From: Desulfolutivibrio sulfodismutans DSM 3696
GTDB taxonomy: Bacteria; Desulfobacterota; Desulfovibrionia; Desulfovibrionales; Desulfovibrionaceae
Length of the DNA: 64,000 nt
Assembly: GCF_013376455.1 (NCBI RefSeq)
Contig: NZ_CP045504.1
Location: forward strand, 310,001 to 374,000
Direction of reading: 5' to 3'
Part shown: positions 46,758 through 56,277 of the stretch, one piece after another
Layout: every line of letters starts with the position of its first letter
Numbering within the stretch: the first letter of the stretch is position 1
The notes under the pieces: model-generated
The model's database searches: none
Told to the model about the DNA's origin: nothing
Seen by the model: only the letters and a program-made list of their open reading frames with translations
Translations under genes and position numbers: made by a program

Positions 46758-49655
46758 ATGAACGGCGTCAAACTTACTCCCATGCTGGAGCAGTACCTCC
46801 GGGTGAAGTCCGAATATCCGGATACGCTCCTTTTTTACCGCATGGGGGACTTCTACGAGCTTTTCTTCGAGGACGCCGTCACGGCCTCCCGGGAACTCCA
46901 GATCACCCTGACCTCGCGCAACCCCGGGGCCGCCTCTCCCGTGCCCATGGCCGGGGTGCCGCACCATGCCGCCGACGGCTACCTGAGCCAGCTTTTGGAG
47001 AAGGGCTTCCGGGTGGCGGTCTGCGACCAGATCGAGGACCCCAAGCTGGCCAAGGGGCTGGTCAAGCGGGCCGTGACCCGGGTCTTGACCCCGGGCACCA
47101 CCGTTGAGGACGCCAGCCTTCGGGCCAAGGAACACAACTATCTGGCGGCGCTTTTCTGGGACGAGCGGGAAAAGGCCGGGGGGCTGGCCTGGGCGGACTT
47201 CTCCACCGGGGAATGGTCGGGGCTTTTCTCCCGGGATCAGGCCCGGCTGTGGCAGTGGGCCATCAAAATGTCCCCCCGGGAGCTGCTTTTGCCCGACGGC
47301 TTCGAGCCTCCACGCCAGATCGCGGCGGTGGGGCTGCAGATCAGCCGCTACCCGGCCCGACCCCATTTCGACCTGGCCCCGGCCACCCAGCGCATCCTCG
47401 CCGCCCAGGGCGTGGCCGACCTCGCCGTTCTGGATGTGGCCGACAAGCCGCCCCTGGTGCGGGCCATGGGCGCGATCTTAAGCTATCTCATCCAGACCCA
47501 GAAGCAGGACATCACCCATCTGTCCCCGTTTCGGCCGGTCAACCTCTCAAAGCACATGCTGCTCGACGAGGTCACCGAGCGCAACCTGGAGATCTTTCGC
47601 CGCCTGGACGGCAAAAAGGGCCCCGGCACCCTGGTCCACGTCCTGGACCGGACCATCACCCCCATGGGCGGCCGGTTGCTGGAGTCCATGCTGCGCCAGC
47701 CCTGGCTGGAGTCCGCCCCCATTCTGGCCACCCAGGAGGCGGTCAGCCTTTTCGTCACGGACGGGGCGTTGCGCGACGCGGTGCGGTGCGCCCTGGATTC
47801 GGTCTACGACCTGGAGCGGCTGGCGGCGCGTATCTATCTCAACCGGTGCGCCCCCAAGGACTTCGTGGCCCTGCGGCAAAGCCTTTTTGGGCTTGCGGCG
47901 CTGCGTGCGGCCCTTTTGGCCGTGCCCGGGAACGCGCCTGCCTCGGACGCTTGCCGTGCGGATGACGAAAACCCAGAGCCCGCCTCGGTTGGCGTCATGT
48001 CTAGCGACGAATCGTGCAACGTATTGAGTGACGTTTCCGGAGACGTATCGAGCGGCGTGTCTGGCGACGTTTTTGGCGACATTTCTGGCCTGGATTCGGC
48101 CCTGGGGAGGGCCGACGGCCCATACGCGCCAGACTCGCCTGTCACGCCCGACTCGCCGGTCACCCCGGCCTCCGGGGCCTTGGCCGGGCTTGCGGCGGTC
48201 CTGGCCCAGTGGGACGATCTGTCCGACATCCGTGATCTTCTGACCCGGGCCTTTGTCGATGCGCCGCCGCCCCTGGTCACCGAGGGCGGGCTGTTTCTGC
48301 CGGGCTACCGTCCCGAACTCGACGAGCTGATGGAGCTGACCGAGCACGGGGAGGGCAGGCTCAAGGAGCTTTTGGCCGAAGAGCAGCAGGCCTCGAACCT
48401 GCCGCGCTTAAAACTGGGGTTCAACCGGGTCTTCGGCTATTATTTCGAGCTGACCAAGTCCGGCGGCTACGTGCCCGAACACTTCGAACGCCGCCAGACC
48501 CTGGCCGACCGGGAACGCTACGTGACCCCCCGCTTGAAGGAGCTGGAAGAGCGGCTCATGGAGGCCGGGGAGAAGCGCAAGGCCCTGGAATACAGCCTGT
48601 TTAGGGAAGTGCGGGAGACCGTGGCCGCCTGTCGGCAGCGCCTGGCGTCCATGGCCGGGGTGGTGGCCCGCCTCGACGTCTGGCAGGGGTTGGCCGAGGC
48701 CGCCGTGCGCTGGGACTGGACCAGGCCGCAGATCCACGAGGGCCTGGCCATGGAGATCCGGGCCGGACGCCATCCCGTGGTGGAGGCCGCCGCCGGGGGC
48801 GACTACATCCCAAACGACCTGACGCTCGACGACGACCGCCGGGTGCTGTTGATCACCGGCCCGAACATGGCCGGAAAATCCACGGTGCTCAGGCAGACCG
48901 CGATCATCGCCGTCCTGGCCCAGATCGGTTCCTTCGTGCCTGCCGCGTCGGCCCGGGTGGGGCTGGTGGACCGGGTGTTTTGCCGGGTGGGGGCCTCGGA
49001 CAACCTGGCCATGGGCCAGAGCACGTTCATGGTGGAGATGAGCGAGACGGCCCGCATCCTGCGCCAGGCCGGGAAGCGGTCCCTGGTGGTCTTGGACGAG
49101 ATCGGGCGCGGCACCAGCACCTTCGACGGGCTGGCCCTGGCCTGGGCCGTGGCCGAGGCCCTGGCCGACCGCGAGGAGGGCGGGGTGCGCACGCTCTTCG
49201 CCACCCATTACCACGAACTCACCCGCCTGGAAGGCGTGCTCCCCGGGGTGCGCAACTATAACATCGCCATCAAGCAGTGGCGCGGGGACATCATCTTTTT
49301 GCGCCGCCTGGTGCCGGGCCCGGCGGATCGCAGCTACGGCATCGAGGTGGCCAGGCTGGCCGGGGTGCCCCGGGCCGTGGTGCGCCGGGCCGGGGAGATA
49401 TTGGAAGAGCTGGAGAAGACCCGCGACGCCGCCGCCGGGGAACGGGCCGGTCATGGCCCGAAGTCCGCCGGGCAGCCAGCCCTGCCCGGGATCTTCGCCA
49501 ACCCCGGGACCACGGGGGAGACGTGCCTGCCCTGCACGGCCCACCCCCTGTCCCTGGAACTGGCGGCCCTGGACGTGGACCGCATCACGCCGCTTGAGGC
49601 CTTGCGGATGCTGGGGGATTTCAAATCACGCTACGGCGGGGAAAACGCATCGTAA
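46758..49655 (+). CDS. mutS: DNA mismatch repair protein MutS with a low-complexity insertion
   Basis: A 965-residue MutS that recognises mismatches as a dimer. The Phe-Tyr-Glu wedge sits in FYRMGDFYELFF (about residues 30-41). The ATPase has Walker A TGPNMAGKSTVLRQTA (about 701-716), Walker B LVVLDEIGRGTSTFDG and ATHYHELT. It is about 100 residues longer than usual. The excess is an Asp/Ser/Val/Gly-rich insertion at about residues 395-475, between the connector and lever regions. Its repeats read DVSGDVSSGVSGDVFGDISG, followed by PDSPVTPDSPVTP. ATG 46758 starts the conserved TPMLEQY region; GTG 46743 is an alternative. mutL is not in the window. Confidence 0.95.
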   Translation: MNGVKLTPMLEQYLRVKSEYPDTLLFYRMGDFYELFFEDAVTASRELQITLTSRNPGAASPVPMAGVPHHAADGYLSQLLEKGFRVAVCDQIEDPKLAKGLVKRAVTRVLTPGTTVEDASLRAKEHNYLAALFWDEREKAGGLAWADFSTGEWSGLFSRDQARLWQWAIKMSPRELLLPDGFEPPRQIAAVGLQISRYPARPHFDLAPATQRILAAQGVADLAVLDVADKPPLVRAMGAILSYLIQTQKQDITHLSPFRPVNLSKHMLLDEVTERNLEIFRRLDGKKGPGTLVHVLDRTITPMGGRLLESMLRQPWLESAPILATQEAVSLFVTDGALRDAVRCALDSVYDLERLAARIYLNRCAPKDFVALRQSLFGLAALRAALLAVPGNAPASDACRADDENPEPASVGVMSSDESCNVLSDVSGDVSSGVSGDVFGDISGLDSALGRADGPYAPDSPVTPDSPVTPASGALAGLAAVLAQWDDLSDIRDLLTRAFVDAPPPLVTEGGLFLPGYRPELDELMELTEHGEGRLKELLAEEQQASNLPRLKLGFNRVFGYYFELTKSGGYVPEHFERRQTLADRERYVTPRLKELEERLMEAGEKRKALEYSLFREVRETVAACRQRLASMAGVVARLDVWQGLAEAAVRWDWTRPQIHEGLAMEIRAGRHPVVEAAAGGDYIPNDLTLDDDRRVLLITGPNMAGKSTVLRQTAIIAVLAQIGSFVPAASARVGLVDRVFCRVGASDNLAMGQSTFMVEMSETARILRQAGKRSLVVLDEIGRGTSTFDGLALAWAVAEALADREEGGVRTLFATHYHELTRLEGVLPGVRNYNIAIKQWRGDIIFLRRLVPGPADRSYGIEVARLAGVPRAVVRRAGEILEELEKTRDAAAGERAGHGPKSAGQPALPGIFANPGTTGETCLPCTAHPLSLELAALDVDRITPLEALRMLGDFKSRYGGENAS

Positions 49656-49668
49656 AAGGAGACGCGTC

Positions 49669-50919
49669 ATGAATCATTTCACCTACCGGCAGGGTGAGCT
49701 TTTCGCCGAGAACATCCCGGTGGCCGATCTCGCCGCGCGCCACGGCACGCCGCTGTACATCTACAGCGCGGCCACCCTGCGCCGCCATTTCGAGGCCTTC
49801 GACTCGGCCTTCGACGGCCTGCCGCACCTGACCTGCTATTCGGTCAAGGCCAACTCCAACCTGTGCGTGCTGGGGCTTCTGGCCGAATGCGGCGCGGGCA
49901 TGGACATCGTCTCCGGCGGGGAACTGCACCGGGCCCTGTCCGCCGGGGTGGACCCGCAAAAGATCGTCTATTCCGGGGTGGGCAAGCGCCCGGCGGAGAT
50001 CGAGCAGGCCCTGGCCACGGGCATCCTCATGTTCAATGTGGAGTCCATGGGGGAACTGGACCGCATCAGCGCCATTGCCTCGCGCATGGGAAAAACCGCG
50101 CACATCGCCCTGCGCATCAATCCCGACGTGGACCCCAAGACCCATCCCTACATCTCCACGGGCATGAAGAAAAACAAGTTCGGCCTGGACATGGACAATT
50201 CGCTTCGGGCCTACGAGCGGGCCATGGATCTGCCCGGCATCGAACCCGTGGGCATCGACTGCCACATCGGCTCCCAGCTCACCAGCATCGAGCCCTTCCT
50301 GGAGGCTCTGGACAAGATCGTCAGCTTCGGGGACAAGCTCATGGCCCGGGGCGTGCCGCTACGCTATCTCGATCTGGGCGGCGGCCTGGGCATCACCTAC
50401 AACGAAGAGGAGCCGCCGCATCCGGCCCAGTTCGGCGAGGCCCTGTCCGCCGCCCTGGAGAACCATCCCATGACGCTCATTCTCGAACCCGGCCGGGTCA
50501 TCGTGGGCAACGCAGGCATCCTGGTCACCGAGGCCACGTATACCAAAAGCACGCCGAGCAAGGATTTCGTCATCGTGGACGCGGCCATGAACGATCTGGT
50601 GCGCCCGGCCCTGTACGATTCCTACCACGCCATCGGCGAGGTCAAAAAACACGGACGGCCGGAGAAAAACGTGGATGTGGTGGGCCCCATCTGCGAATCC
50701 AGCGACTTTCTGGCCCGGGGGCGGGAGCTTCCGGAAATCGAACCCGGCGAACTACTGGCCGTGTTCTCGGCCGGGGCCTACGGGTTCACCATGTCCTCCA
50801 ACTACAATTCCCGGCCGCGCGCGGCCGAAATCCTGGTGGACGGGGATGTGGCGGTGGTGGCCAGAAAACGCGAGACCTACGAGGATTTGATCGCGCTGGA
50901 ACGCGACTGCATCGAATAG
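49669..50919 (+). CDS. lysA: Diaminopimelate decarboxylase
   Basis: A 416-residue PLP fold-III decarboxylase making L-lysine from meso-diaminopimelate. The PLP lysine lies in YSVKANSNL (about residue 60). GGGLGITY, EPGRVIVGNAG, CESSDFLARGR and the C-terminal FSAGAYGFTMSSNYNSRPR motif are all present. ATG 49669 has an AAAGGAGACGCGTC site, 13 bases after the mutS stop, so the two are probably co-transcribed. It works in the same pathway as dapB at 4837. Confidence 0.95.
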   Translation: MNHFTYRQGELFAENIPVADLAARHGTPLYIYSAATLRRHFEAFDSAFDGLPHLTCYSVKANSNLCVLGLLAECGAGMDIVSGGELHRALSAGVDPQKIVYSGVGKRPAEIEQALATGILMFNVESMGELDRISAIASRMGKTAHIALRINPDVDPKTHPYISTGMKKNKFGLDMDNSLRAYERAMDLPGIEPVGIDCHIGSQLTSIEPFLEALDKIVSFGDKLMARGVPLRYLDLGGGLGITYNEEEPPHPAQFGEALSAALENHPMTLILEPGRVIVGNAGILVTEATYTKSTPSKDFVIVDAAMNDLVRPALYDSYHAIGEVKKHGRPEKNVDVVGPICESSDFLARGRELPEIEPGELLAVFSAGAYGFTMSSNYNSRPRAAEILVDGDVAVVARKRETYEDLIALERDCIE

Positions 50920-50954
50920 CCCATGCCGCCTGACGGGTTCCGGGGACAGGCCAC

Positions 50955-50988
50955 AAAAAAAGGCGCGGGGATCGCTCCTCGCGCCTTT
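50955..50988 (-). terminator. Intrinsic terminator of the tRNA-Ser/SRP RNA transcript
   Basis: On the minus strand AAAGGCGCGAGGA-GCGA-TCCCCGCGCCTTT forms a stem followed by a run of T, immediately after the SRP RNA. The GC stem and the T-run make this convincing. It also lies downstream of lysA and could act in part on that side. Confidence 0.85.
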
Positions 50989-50989
50989 G

Positions 50990-51077
50990 ATGGAAACCGG
51001 ACACCCGGCAACAACCGTTACCGCTGCTTCCTTTCGGACCTGACGGGGTTGGCGGCGTCGCCGCCGCCCGGCTTCCG
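50990..51077 (-). ncRNA. ffs: Signal recognition particle RNA (4.5S type)
   Basis: The minus strand contains the conserved SRP core GTCAGGTCCGAAAGGAAGCAGC (written in two parts: GTCAGGTCCG, then AAAGGAAGCAGC) flanked by complementary arms (GCCGGGCGGCGG... and ...TTGCCGGGTGTCCGG). This makes the short hairpin that binds Ffh. Ends are approximate; the 5' end is near 51073-51077 and the 3' end just before the terminator. Confidence 0.92.
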
Positions 51078-51087
51078 TCGTTGTCAT

Positions 51088-51178
<91 letters not shown>

Positions 51179-51189
51179 GAAAGCTCGAA

Positions 51190-51218
51190 ACTCTAGACGC
51201 GCCTCCCGAAAAAGGCAA
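51190..51218 (-). promoter_or_regulatory. Sigma-70 promoter for tRNA-Ser and SRP RNA
   Basis: Minus strand TTGCCT (51213-51218), 17-base spacer, TAGAGT (51190-51195), ending about 11 bases before the mature tRNA 5' end. Position and spacing fit transcription of both RNAs as one unit to the terminator at 50955. Confidence 0.6.
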
Positions 51219-51481
51219 GCGAAATGTTTGGCGACCCGCCCGCGAGATTGTTTGACGGCGGCGTTAATGACACTTGAAAATGGCCCATTTCGGGAACGCA
51301 CGAATTGGCTGAACGCCTGGGGCTGCTCAAGGGAGCTGCGGCGGACTCCTTGCCGCCCCGCAAGGATGGGGGGCGTGGCGGCATGGAGCGTGACAAGGCG
51401 CATTGGGGCATTATATGCTTTCAGTCGTCTGCAACGGCAAACTGCCCGCGTGTCCCTCATACGCCTCATCAGGAGCACCCC

Positions 51482-52600
51482 ATGGACCCCGTAACCCATG
51501 TGGCCAGCGGCATTCTGGTCGGCCAGGCCGTGCGCGACCGGTATCCGCGCGGCAGATGGCTGATTTTCTTCACGGTCCTTTGCGCCTGGATTCCGGATAT
51601 CGACAACCTCGTGACCTACCTGGGGCCCGAGGCCTACATGCGTCATCATCGGGGCCTGACCCATTCGATCCTCGGCGGGGCGGCCATGGCCGTCCTTTTG
51701 GCCGCCGCGTTTCGGCCCCTGTCGCGGGGGGCGTCCTTCGCCAAAGTCTTTGCCCTGGCTTACGGCTGCATCCTTTTGCATGATTTCCTGGACGTCATCA
51801 CCACCTACGGCACGCAGATTTTTCTGCCCTTTTCCGACGCGCGCATCGGGCTTCCGGCGGTTTTCATCGTGGATCCCATCTATACCGGGGTGATGTTGGT
51901 GGCCGTGATTTTGGGCTTTTTCATGAAGCCCCGGGCAAAGGCCGTGGCCGCCCTGGCCCTGGGCTGGCTCTTTCTCTATCCGGCGGCCAGCCTGGGGCTG
52001 CGGGAGATCGTGGCGGCGGCCCAGGAGAAACGCCTGGCGGCCGAGGGCCTGCCCCGGGCTGTGGCCCATGTGACCACGGACGCCCTAAGCCCTTTTTTCT
52101 GGAAGGTGGTGGTGGACGACGGCGAGAGCTACCGGGTGCGCGGGGCCAGCCTTCTGGAGCCCTCCGGCGGACCCGATGTGGCCGTGCGCGAAAAAGCCGA
52201 CCGCAGGGAACTGCGGCGGCTGGGCCGGGACGCCCCGATCCTGGCCACCTACGACTGGTTTGCGGAATTTCCGGCCGTCAGCAGCGCCGCAGGCCCGACC
52301 GCTCCGACCTCCACGGCCGCTCCCAGCCCAGGCGACGGCCTCATTCCTGCGGCCCAGGCCGGGCAGGCCGCGACATCAGGCGACACATCCCCCCGGATAT
52401 CCGCACCTGCCCGGACCTTGATCTTTTCCGACATGCGGTTTCTGGGCACGAGTCCGATTCTGCCCGAGGGCTGGCGCAATCCTGATCATCCGACCTTTTC
52501 CATGCGGGTGGAACTCGATGCGGCGGGGCGTCCGGAGCGGGTGTTTTTCAACCGGGGCGGGCGACCCGAACCGGTTTTCCCGGTTCCTTCCACCCCGTAA
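51482..52600 (+). CDS. Membrane-bound metal-dependent hydrolase (YdjM/DUF457-like)
   Basis: A 372-residue protein whose first 190 residues are a four-to-five helix membrane domain with YdjM-type metal motifs: DPVTHVASG, WIPDIDNLVTYLG, HHRGLTHSI and LHDFLDV. The C-terminal half is soluble, with a Ser/Ala/Pro-rich linker (about residues 275-310). ATG 51482 has an AGGAGCACCC site. The substrate is unknown; some relatives are annotated LexA-regulated. Confidence 0.88.
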   Translation: MDPVTHVASGILVGQAVRDRYPRGRWLIFFTVLCAWIPDIDNLVTYLGPEAYMRHHRGLTHSILGGAAMAVLLAAAFRPLSRGASFAKVFALAYGCILLHDFLDVITTYGTQIFLPFSDARIGLPAVFIVDPIYTGVMLVAVILGFFMKPRAKAVAALALGWLFLYPAASLGLREIVAAAQEKRLAAEGLPRAVAHVTTDALSPFFWKVVVDDGESYRVRGASLLEPSGGPDVAVREKADRRELRRLGRDAPILATYDWFAEFPAVSSAAGPTAPTSTAAPSPGDGLIPAAQAGQAATSGDTSPRISAPARTLIFSDMRFLGTSPILPEGWRNPDHPTFSMRVELDAAGRPERVFFNRGGRPEPVFPVPSTP

Positions 52601-52663
52601 CTCCTCAATGTAAGTCACCCCCCTTTCATCCACTCCCCCCCATCCCCTCCTTCCATCCCCCGG

Positions 52664-52700
52664 CGGTCTGTTCCGGACGCAGCGCGCCCGGAACAGACCG
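52664..52700. repeat. Perfect 13-bp inverted repeat between convergent genes
   Basis: CGGTCTGTTCCGG-11 nt-CCGGAACAGACCG lies between the hydrolase (plus) and the DUF255 gene (minus). No T-run follows, so termination would rely on structure alone. It may belong to the repeat cluster continuing to 52760. Confidence 0.6.
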
Positions 52701-52710
52701 ACGATACATG

Positions 52711-52760
52711 GGGTGCAGGGGCCTTAGGCCCCTGCCGGGGGCGTGGGGGCAGCGCCCCCA
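52711..52760. repeat. GC-rich double-hairpin element overlapping the DUF255 gene end
   Basis: Hairpins GCAGGGGCC-TTA-GGCCCCTGC (52715-52735) and TGGGGGC-AGC-GCCCCCA (52744-52760). The minus-strand gene's stop lies at 52724, so part of this element is translated as its Gly/Ala/Pro tail. A related layout (GGGGC...GCCCC with CCCCG) occurs at the end of the glycosyltransferase gene at 63785-63815. Confidence 0.6.
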
Positions 52761-54799
52761 CTTATCCCCTCTCCCAATATCCCCTCCAACTCCTCAACAC
52801 TCCCCACGGGCGGCAGGCAGGTCCGGTCGCGGCACAGGCTGACCTTTGCCGGTTCGGCGTCCGGCACGAGGGTGACGAGCAGTCCCGGCGCGCCTGCCCG
52901 GCGCAGGGCCGCCAGGAGCGCCATGGTGTCCGGCGCGTCCGGGTCGCCGGTGACCGTGGCCAGGGCGTCCGGGCCGGTGGCGAAGGCCAGGGCGGACAGG
53001 AAGTGCGTGAAACCGGCGGGATAGTCTGCGGCCAGGGGGGCCAGGGCCGGGATGACCGTGCGGGCCGCGTCTTCCAGGTCCGGGCGATGGGCCAGGCGTC
53101 CCAGGGCGGTCAGAAGGAACAGGGCCACGGCATTGCCCGAGGGCACGGCGGCGTCGAAGAGGTCTTTGGGCCGAAGCGCCAGGGATTCGGCGTCGTCGGC
53201 AGTGAGGAAGAAACCACCGCGTTTTGGGTCGGCGAACCGGGCGGCCAGGATGTCCGCCAGGGCCAGGGCGGCGTCCAGGTGGCCGGGGTCCAGGGTGGTC
53301 TGGTGCAGCTCGAAGAGCCCCCAGGCCAGGAAGGCGTAGTCGTCGAGGAACCCGGACACGGCGGCCTGGCCGTCGCAGAAGCGGTGCAGCAGGCGGCCGT
53401 TGCCGTCGCGCATGTGCGTTAGGACGAAATTGGCAGCGGCCTGGGCGCGTTCGGCCAGCCTGGGCTGATCGAGTCGCCGGGCGGCCCGGGCCAGGGCGGC
53501 GATGGCCAGCCCGTTGGTGTCGGCCAGGATCTTTTCGTCGCGGCTTGGATGCACGCGCAGTTCGCGCACGGCGAAAAGCCGCTGCCGGATAGCCTCGGCC
53601 CGGTCGGCGGCGGCGTCGGGATCGAGCCCCCGGGCGGCGGCCCATTGCCGGACGGGCTGGGTCAGGTGCGGGATGTTGGCCCCGGTTTTTCGACGGGTCG
53701 ACTCGTCGTGGAAATTGCCGTCCTCGGCGAATCCGTAAAGGTCCATGAAAAATGCCGCGTCGGACTCCGGCAGGACGGCGCGTATTTCATCTGCCGTCCA
53801 GACGTAGAATTTTCCCTCCACGCCTTCGGAATCGGCGTCCTCGGCCGTGAAAAAGCCGCCGTCCGGGGCGGACAGGGCGCGGTCCATGTAGCCCGCCAGA
53901 TCAAGGGCGGCCTGGCGGTGGAAGGACCGGGAGGCGTCGTCCGGCGCGGCATGGGCCGTTTCGGCATGGGCCAGGAGCAGCATGGATTGGTCGGAGAGCA
54001 TCTTTTCGAAATGCGGCACGAGCCAGTCGGCGTCCGTGGAATAGCGGTGGTAGCCGTGGCCGATGTGGTCGTGGATGCCGCCCAGGGCCATGGCCGTCAG
54101 GGTGCGTTCGGCCATGGCCCGGGGGGCCGGGTCGCCGGTACGCGCCGCCTGATCCAGGAGAAAAAGCAGGATGTGCGGCGAGGGAAACTTCGGAGCCGGG
54201 CCGAACCCGCCGCGTGCGGCGTCGAAGCTGCGGCTGAGTTGGTCCAGGGCCGTTTTGAAGATGTCCGGGCCTGGGATGTCGCCCTGGGCGGCGGCGCTGT
54301 CGCGCAGATGGTCCAGGATGCGGCCCGTGGCGCTTTCCAGTTCGCCTCGGCGGCCGTTCCAGGCCTGTCTGGCGGCGGCCAGGATGTCCAGGAGACCGGG
54401 GCGGCCGGGCGCGCCGACCTTGGGCAGATAGGTTCCGGCGAAAAAGGGACGGCCGTCCGGGAACATGAGGATGGTCAGCGGCCAGCCGCCCCGGCCGGTC
54501 AGGGCCTGGCAGGCGGCCATGTACACGGCGTCCACGTCCGGGCGTTCCTCGCGGTCCACCTTGACGGCCACGAACCCGTCGGCCAGGGCCTTCGCCACCT
54601 CGGCGTCCTCGAAGGACTCGTGCGCCATGACGTGGCACCAGTGGCAGGTGGAATAACCGATGGACAAAAACACGGGCTTGTCCTCGGCCAAGGCCTTGGC
54701 AAAGGCCGCATCTTCCCAGGGATACCAGTCCACGGGGTTTGTGGCGTGCTGGCGCAGATAGGGGCTGACCTCGGCGGCGAGACGGTTTTCTCCGGCCAT
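52724..54799 (-). CDS. DUF255 thioredoxin-domain protein (YyaL/SSP411 type)
   Basis: A 691-residue protein. The N-terminal thioredoxin-like domain has the family start [29 protein letters not shown] (beginning at residue 5) and redox motif [14 protein letters not shown] (about 50-63). It is followed by an (alpha/alpha)6-barrel-like region resembling N-acylglucosamine epimerases. The family role is unproven. ATG 54799 has a perfect AAGGAGGACGC site. The last residues derive from a GC-rich repeat (see 52711). Confidence 0.9.
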   Translation of the reverse strand: MAGENRLAAEVSPYLRQHATNPVDWYPWEDAAFAKALAEDKPVFLSIGYSTCHWCHVMAHESFEDAEVAKALADGFVAVKVDREERPDVDAVYMAACQALTGRGGWPLTILMFPDGRPFFAGTYLPKVGAPGRPGLLDILAAARQAWNGRRGELESATGRILDHLRDSAAAQGDIPGPDIFKTALDQLSRSFDAARGGFGPAPKFPSPHILLFLLDQAARTGDPAPRAMAERTLTAMALGGIHDHIGHGYHRYSTDADWLVPHFEKMLSDQSMLLLAHAETAHAAPDDASRSFHRQAALDLAGYMDRALSAPDGGFFTAEDADSEGVEGKFYVWTADEIRAVLPESDAAFFMDLYGFAEDGNFHDESTRRKTGANIPHLTQPVRQWAAARGLDPDAAADRAEAIRQRLFAVRELRVHPSRDEKILADTNGLAIAALARAARRLDQPRLAERAQAAANFVLTHMRDGNGRLLHRFCDGQAAVSGFLDDYAFLAWGLFELHQTTLDPGHLDAALALADILAARFADPKRGGFFLTADDAESLALRPKDLFDAAVPSGNAVALFLLTALGRLAHRPDLEDAARTVIPALAPLAADYPAGFTHFLSALAFATGPDALATVTGDPDAPDTMALLAALRRAGAPGLLVTLVPDAEPAKVSLCRDRTCLPPVGSVEELEGILGEGISGGAAPTPPAGA

Positions 54800-54884
54800 G
54801 CGTCCTCCTTGGGCTTGTCTGTGGATGTAAGCATAAGACACAAAAGAGCAAGGAACGGCCGGGAAAACGCCCGTCTATGGAAAA

Positions 54885-56051
54885 TTATTTTCCGAAGAAT
54901 CGGTCGAGTCTGTCGAAGGCCTCGGTCAGTTCCGCCTCATCCGCGCCGAACGACAGGCGAAGCGACTGTTCGCCGCCGGGGCCGAAGGCGTCGCCCGGGA
55001 TGGTGATGACGTGCGCCTCGCGGATGAGCCGCACGGCCATGTCCATGGGCGGCGCGTCGCCCCGGTAGCGGGCCATGATGTAGAAGGCCCCGGCCGGGCG
55101 CACGTAGGAGAGATGCCCGGACAGGGCGTCCAGGCGGCGGCAGGCCAGATCGCGCCGGGCCGAAAGGGCGGCGGCGAACCCGGCGAAGACGTCCTGCGGG
55201 CCGGTAAGGGCGGCCAGGGCCGCGATCTGGCCGGGCATGGGGGCGCAGATGGCGGCGCAGTCGTGCACCTTGAGCATCTGGTCCATGATGGGGCGTGGGG
55301 CAAACGCATAGCCCACGCGCCAGCCCGTGAGCGCGAACCGCTTGGAGAAGCTGCCCACGGCCACCATGCGCTCGCGAAGCTCGGGAAACATTGCCAGGCT
55401 TGTGGCCGGGGCGTCGTAGGACAGGCTGTCGTAGGTGTCGTCGCAGATGACGGTGAGGTCATGGGCCACGGCGATCTCGGCCACGGCCCGAAGGTCGGCC
55501 TCGGCAAAGACCGCGCCTGTGGGGTTGTGCGGCGAGGTGATGATGACGGCCCGGGTCTTTTCCGTCACGGCCCGGGCCACGGCCCCGGGGTCCAGGCTGA
55601 AATCGGGGCGAAGCGGCGCAAAGACCGGACGGCCGCCGGAGAGGAGCACCTGCTCCACATGGGAGGGATAATACGGCGCGGGTACGATGACCTCGTCGCC
55701 CTCGTCGACCAAGACCAGCATGGCCGCCAGAAGCGCCTCCATGGCCCCGACCGAGATGAGGATTTCGCTGTCCGGGTCGGCCGTCAGACCCTTTTCCCGG
55801 GCGAAAAGCCCGGCCACGGCCCGGCGCAGGGCAGGCAGGCCCGGTTGCAGCGAATACTTCCCGGCGGCAGGGTCGCGGCGAAGGGCGTCGCAGACTGCGT
55901 CGGCCACGAAACCCGGGGTGGCGAAAGACGGCACGCCCTGTCCCAGCGACACGCAGCCGCCCACCTCGGCGGCGAGCATGGGCATGAGCTTGGTGGCCGA
56001 TATTTTGATGCGTCCGGCGCGGCGGCTGAAACGGGGCGTCTGTGCGGGCAT
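54885..56051 (-). CDS. Class I/II pyridoxal-phosphate aminotransferase
   Basis: A 388-residue fold-I aminotransferase. SLGQGVPSFATP begins the substrate domain, and SPHNPTGAVF, ICDDTYDSLSYD, and the PLP lysine in GSFSKRFALTGWRVGYA (Lys about 236) are visible. The C-terminal Arg that binds the carboxylate lies in SLRLSFG. It fits the AspB/aspartate aminotransferase-like group; the exact amino acid cannot be stated. Confidence 0.9.
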   Translation of the reverse strand: MPAQTPRFSRRAGRIKISATKLMPMLAAEVGGCVSLGQGVPSFATPGFVADAVCDALRRDPAAGKYSLQPGLPALRRAVAGLFAREKGLTADPDSEILISVGAMEALLAAMLVLVDEGDEVIVPAPYYPSHVEQVLLSGGRPVFAPLRPDFSLDPGAVARAVTEKTRAVIITSPHNPTGAVFAEADLRAVAEIAVAHDLTVICDDTYDSLSYDAPATSLAMFPELRERMVAVGSFSKRFALTGWRVGYAFAPRPIMDQMLKVHDCAAICAPMPGQIAALAALTGPQDVFAGFAAALSARRDLACRRLDALSGHLSYVRPAGAFYIMARYRGDAPPMDMAVRLIREAHVITIPGDAFGPGGEQSLRLSFGADEAELTEAFDRLDRFFGK

Positions 56052-56092
56052 GGCGTGGTCCTTTATGGGTGTGGCCGGTGTGGTTGGGGGAA

Positions 56093-56131
56093 GCCTCCGG
56101 CGGCCAAAGGGCGTGCGCCCTTTGGAATCCC
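56093..56131 (-). repeat. Dispersed 39-nt palindromic element, copy B
   Basis: On the minus strand GGGATTCCAAAGGGC-GCAC-GCCCTTTGGCCGCCGGAGGC, identical to copy A at 4724-4762 except for the four central bases. It lies 40 bases upstream of the aminotransferase start and 147 bases before the second eamA. Confidence 0.8.
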
Positions 56132-56277
56132 GTCACGGGTTCGAGGCGTTGTCGCTGGCCGTGGCCGATTGGAACGGCCGTGTCGGCGTGTCCGGGCTTG
56201 CGTCGCCAGGTGGCCTTGGGTATGCCCGTGACCCCGGGTCGTCAAGATGCTTCCACGGCCCGGCAAGGAGCGTCACC

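Noticed and set aside
48000-48150. CRISPR-like or tandem-repeat array
   Set aside because: The repeats are protein-level low-complexity motifs inside the mutS frame, without regular spacers.
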